Below, in pieces: positions 4,911 to 7,295 of a stretch of 7,295 nt of DNA. The notes below the pieces were generated by a model. The model was given only the letters and a program-made list of their open reading frames with translations, was not told the origin of the DNA and did no database searches. The position numbers and the translations under genes were made by a program. Within the stretch, counting starts at the first letter, position 1; each line of letters opens with the position of its first letter. Origin of the DNA: Thermoleophilia bacterium (GTDB lineage Bacteria; Actinomycetota; Thermoleophilia; Gaiellales; Gaiellaceae); contig JAERMP010000164.1 of NCBI GenBank assembly GCA_016844515.1, forward strand, positions 1 through 7,295, in the 5' to 3' direction.

Positions 4911-6170
4911 GTGGCTGCGACCCGCGTGATCGAGCTCCGGACGGAGATCCCGGGTCCGCGCACTCGCGAGATCCTCGAGCGGGAGCGGCACGCTGTTGCG
5001 CGCCCACTGATCGTGCACGCGCCGATCGTTGCGGCGGAGGCTCGTGGATCCACGATCACCGACGTCGACGGGAACACCTTCGTGGATTTCGTCGGCGGAG
5101 TGGGCGTGGCGAATGTCGGACACAATCATCCGCGGGTCGTCGAGGCGATCGCGGAGCAGGTCGAGCGCTTCCTCCACACGGACTTCACGGTGGTCGCCTA
5201 CGAGGGCTACATCGCGCTTGCGGAGCGGCTCGGGGCGCTCGTCCCGATCGCAGGAGAGACGAGAGGCGCGTTCTTCAGCGCGGGCGCCGAAGCGGTCGAG
5301 AACGCGGTCAAGCTCGCCCGGCTCTACACCGGACGGACCTCACGGACACACCCGTACAAGCAGGGCCTCGGTCCGTTCGCGCCCGAGGTCTATCGGGCGC
5401 CGTATCCGAACGCGTATCGCGGTCCCGACGTGGACTCGGCCCTGGCCGCGCTCGAGCGGATGTTCGTGACCCACGTTCCCGCCGACCACATCGCTGCGAT
5501 CGTCTTCGAGCCCCAGCAGGGCGAAGGCGGGTTCATCCCTGCGGCGCCGGAGTTCGTTCGCGGGCTGAGGCGCATCTGCGACGAGCACGGGATCGTCCTC
5601 ATCGCCGACGAGGTGCAGACGGGGTTCGGTCGGACGGGGCGGATGTTCGCGATGGAGCATTTCGACGTCGAGGTCGACCTGCTCATTCTCGCCAAGTCCA
5701 TCGCCGGCGGGCTTCCGCTCTCTGGAGTGGTCGGTCGGGCCGCGATCATGGACGACCCGCACGCCGGTGCGATCGGCGGCACGTTCATCGGGAACCCGGT
5801 CGCGCTGGCAGCTGCGGCGGCGGTTCTCGACGTCTTCGAGGAGGAACGGCTCGTCGACCGAGCTGGGCTCGTCGGCGACGCGATCCGCACCAGGATGCTC
5901 GACTGGCAGCGCCGCTGGCCGCAGATCGGGGACGTTCGCGGGATGGGAGCCATGCTCGCCATCGAGCTCGTGCGCGACCCGGATTCGAAGACGCCAGCCC
6001 CCGAGTTGGCGGAGGCCGTCCTCGACGAGGCGCTTCAGCGTGGGCTCATCCTCTTGAAGGCCGGTGTCTTCGGGAACTGCATCCGCGTGCTCTGCCCGCT
6101 GACGATCGCCGACGCCGAGCTCGACGAGGGTCTCGGCGCCTGGGAAGAAGCCCTCTCGACCGTGCTCTAG
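4911..6170 (+). CDS. gabT: Class III aminotransferase of the 4-aminobutyrate type, with an internal gap
   Basis: A 419-residue fold-type I PLP enzyme. GabT moves the amino group of 4-aminobutyrate to 2-oxoglutarate, giving succinate semialdehyde. Clear family features are DVDGNTFVDFVGGVGVANVGHNHP in the N-terminal region, FFSAGAEAVENAVKLAR for PLP phosphate binding, HPYKQGLGPFAPEVYRAPYPNAYRGPD (a GabT hallmark), EPQQGEGGFIPA, IADEVQTGFGRTG with the cofactor aspartate 233, LAKSIAGGLPLSGVVG with Schiff-base lysine 262, and GNCIRVLCPLTI near the end. Between Arg142 and Thr143 about 20 residues that GabT proteins normally have are missing. That block contains the FxHGRT motif, whose aromatic residue stacks on PLP, and the frame is kept across the gap. 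The total length is correspondingly short of the usual 440-450. GTG 4911 is used because TAGGCT ends 7 nt before it. Substrate preference for GABA is probable, not certain, and activity is doubtful given the gap. Confidence 0.88.
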   Translation: MAATRVIELRTEIPGPRTREILERERHAVARPLIVHAPIVAAEARGSTITDVDGNTFVDFVGGVGVANVGHNHPRVVEAIAEQVERFLHTDFTVVAYEGYIALAERLGALVPIAGETRGAFFSAGAEAVENAVKLARLYTGRTSRTHPYKQGLGPFAPEVYRAPYPNAYRGPDVDSALAALERMFVTHVPADHIAAIVFEPQQGEGGFIPAAPEFVRGLRRICDEHGIVLIADEVQTGFGRTGRMFAMEHFDVEVDLLILAKSIAGGLPLSGVVGRAAIMDDPHAGAIGGTFIGNPVALAAAAAVLDVFEEERLVDRAGLVGDAIRTRMLDWQRRWPQIGDVRGMGAMLAIELVRDPDSKTPAPELAEAVLDEALQRGLILLKAGVFGNCIRVLCPLTIADAELDEGLGAWEEALSTVL

Positions 6171-6176
6171 TACCTG

Positions 6177-6318
6177 GCGCAAGACCGGAATCCGCTCGCG
6201 CGGCCGGTTGCGGGCTGATGCTGGGGGAACCTCCCTGTTCCCCCAGACCCCCTCCACTGGTCCGCGGCGCGGACAAGGCGCTCCGCGCCTTCCCTGAAGG
6301 CGTCCGCTCCGCGGCCGC
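6177..6318 (+). repeat. Dispersed intergenic repeat, copy 2 (downstream of gabT)
   Basis: It begins 6 nt after the aminotransferase stop. Blocks 6177-6196 and 6295-6318 match the minus-strand copy beside pdxH (20 of 20 and 23 of 24). The spacer between blocks is 98 nt here against 29 nt in copy 1, so this copy carries about 70 nt of extra sequence, including a strong hairpin. More small inverted repeats follow: TCCGC/GCGGA at 6261-6273, and AAGGCGC/GCGCCTT at 6275-6281 with 6285-6291. The rest of the 208-nt gap between gabT and the cyclase gene, 6319-6378, shows no clear promoter. Confidence 0.75.
6221..6246 (+). other. Strong hairpin inside repeat copy 2
   Basis: A perfect 10-bp stem, CTGGGGGAAC (6221-6230) with GTTCCCCCAG (6237-6246), and a six-base loop CTCCCT. 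No T run follows, so it is not a classical intrinsic terminator. It may still help end or stabilise the aminotransferase transcript. Confidence 0.6.
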
Positions 6319-6378
6319 GGCCGGGGTGTCTTCTACTGATGCCTAGCCAACGGGCCTTCGCTCGGCAAGACTTCGAGC

Positions 6379-7295
6379 GTGTCCACCAGGGAGGAACGGA
6401 AGCTCGTCACGGTCGTGTTCGCCGACCTCGTCGGCTCGACCGCACTTGCGAGCGACGAGGATCCCGAGCGCGTTCGGGTCCGCCTCGAGCGCTTCTATGA
6501 CGCGATGGCGGAGGAGATCGAGCGTACGGGTGGCACGGTCGAGAAGTTTGCCGGGGACGGAGTGATGGCGGTCTTCGGCGCGCCCGCCGCGCTCGAGGAT
6601 CATGCCGAGCGGGCTCTACACGCCGCGCTCGCGATGCAACGCCGGCTCCGGGAGCTGTTCGGGGGGGAGATCGAGCTGCGAATCGGCGTGAACACGGGTG
6701 AGGCCGTGGTCGGCGAGCTCCGCCAGGGTGGCTCTTTCGTGGCCGGAGATGCGATCAACGTGTGCGACCGGCTTCAGAAGGCTGCGGAGCCGGGGGGAGT
6801 TCTCGCCGGTGAGCGCACGGTCGCCGTGGCGAGCGGAGCCTTCGAGTTCGGCGAGCTTCGAACCGTCGAGGCGAAAGGCAAAGCCGGAGGAGTCGCCTGT
6901 CGACCTGTCCTCCGCGCCCTTTCCCTCATGCGCCCGCGGGGCGTGGGAGGCCTCCACCGCGTTTTCGTCGGCCGTGAGACCGAGCTCGAGCTGCTTCGAG
7001 CGACCTATCGGCGGGCCGCGGCCCACGCCGAGCCGCACCTCATCACCATCGTCGGCGAGCCGGGGGTCGGGAAGACGCGTCTCGTCCGCGAGCTGTGGGA
7101 GATCCTCGCCGAGGAGGAGCCCGTGCCCGTCCGACGTACGGGCCGTTGCCTCCCGTATGGCGACGGGATCACCTACTGGCCCCTCGGCGAGCTGCTGAGA
7201 GAGCACTTGGGGCTCCGTGACAGCGATCGGCCGGATGTGGCTCTACAGAAGCTCGAGGGGCGCGAGATCCTCGGCCTTGCCCTCGGCCTCGACGT
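6379..7295 (+). CDS. Class III nucleotide cyclase fused to an AAA-type ATPase (3' end cut by window)
   Basis: The first 305 codons of a longer gene that runs off the right edge without a stop. Residues 8-178 form a class III adenylate/guanylate cyclase homology domain: KLVTVVFADLVGST with metal aspartate 16, EKFAGDGVMAVFGAP with Lys56 and metal aspartate 60, RIGVNTGEAVVGEL, then GDAINVCDRLQKAAEPGGVL with transition-state Asn127 and Arg131. The usual adenine-selecting aspartate position, seven residues before Asn127, is Phe120. From residue 195 a second domain starts with VFVGRETELELL and a Walker A loop GEPGVGKT (226-233). This matches the large cyclase-ATPase proteins of actinobacteria that usually continue into helical TPR-like repeats. 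They are thought to be signal-responsive regulators; whether this one makes cAMP is unknown. GTG 6379 is the only in-frame start before the domain and has no clear ribosome site; AAGACT (6367-6372) six nt before it could be a degenerate -10. Confidence 0.93.
   Translation, partial: MSTREERKLVTVVFADLVGSTALASDEDPERVRVRLERFYDAMAEEIERTGGTVEKFAGDGVMAVFGAPAALEDHAERALHAALAMQRRLRELFGGEIELRIGVNTGEAVVGELRQGGSFVAGDAINVCDRLQKAAEPGGVLAGERTVAVASGAFEFGELRTVEAKGKAGGVACRPVLRALSLMRPRGVGGLHRVFVGRETELELLRATYRRAAAHAEPHLITIVGEPGVGKTRLVRELWEILAEEEPVPVRRTGRCLPYGDGITYWPLGELLREHLGLRDSDRPDVALQKLEGREILGLALGLD

Noticed and set aside
4451..5125. Minus-strand frame extending upstream of pdxH across the small membrane protein
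   Set aside because: It is out of frame with pdxH, has no conserved motif, and is rich in Arg, Asp and Pro. The plus frame shows a consistent three-helix hydrophobic pattern.
5340..6257. Long minus-strand frame of 305 codons opposite the aminotransferase
   Set aside because: The plus strand encodes unmistakable GabT motifs over the same bases; the minus frame is an antisense shadow rich in Arg and Pro.
6616..7206. Minus-strand frame of 196 codons opposite the cyclase-ATPase
   Set aside because: The plus frame carries the cyclase metal site and a Walker A loop; the reverse frame shows no family feature.
1..7295. CRISPR array, tRNA, rRNA or transposase gene
   Set aside because: No regularly spaced repeats, tRNA cloverleaf, rRNA core sequence or transposase motif was found. 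The only dispersed repeat is the two-copy intergenic element.

Overview
The window is GC-rich throughout (by eye roughly two-thirds G+C, strong GC preference at third codon positions). It carries a Mycobacterium-type bifunctional dCTP deaminase/dUTPase, a GabT of the actinobacterial type, a cyclase-AAA ATPase fusion, and gene starts with a TANNNT -10 box and no leader. Together these point to an actinobacterium. My guess is a deep lineage such as Thermoleophilia, but that is an inference and not a database result.

Layout. Positions 1-335 hold no confident protein gene. They carry what looks like a free-standing structured RNA (about 105-331) with its own -10 box, a network of long-range helices including a pseudoknot, and an intrinsic terminator. 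Positions 336-1444 are a minus-strand pair, a YceI-like protein followed by an NAD(P)H-dependent FMN reductase. The pair is divergent from a MarR-family regulator (1504-1980), and the shared control region contains two near-identical operator-like boxes. The MarR gene converges with dcd (1982-2551, minus) with one base between stop codons. A 17-bp palindrome lies in the divergent gap between dcd and a membrane-anchored DUF4015-type putative glycoside hydrolase (2663-3844). Next come pdxH (3954-4544, minus), a divergent small three-helix membrane protein (4595-4870), a GabT-type aminotransferase (4911-6170), and the first 305 codons of a class III nucleotide cyclase fused to an AAA-type ATPase (6379 to the edge).

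How the genes relate. The FMN reductase, YceI protein and MarR gene form a plausible regulated redox or lipophilic-compound response unit. PdxH makes pyridoxal 5'-phosphate and the nearby aminotransferase uses it; this is a suggestive but unproven pairing. Four genes (dcd, DUF4015, pdxH, gabT) share a TAGGNT box 6-10 nt upstream of the start, which suggests leaderless or nearly leaderless transcripts. A dispersed repeat begins 5-6 nt after the stop codons of both pdxH and gabT, in the same orientation relative to each gene.

Most interesting points: the structured RNA with an anti-Shine-Dalgarno-like and an SD-like segment that pair with each other; the paired downstream repeat; the gabT-like gene that appears to lack about 20 residues including the HGRT cofactor-contacting motif; the duplicated MarR operator; and the shared TAGGNT start architecture.
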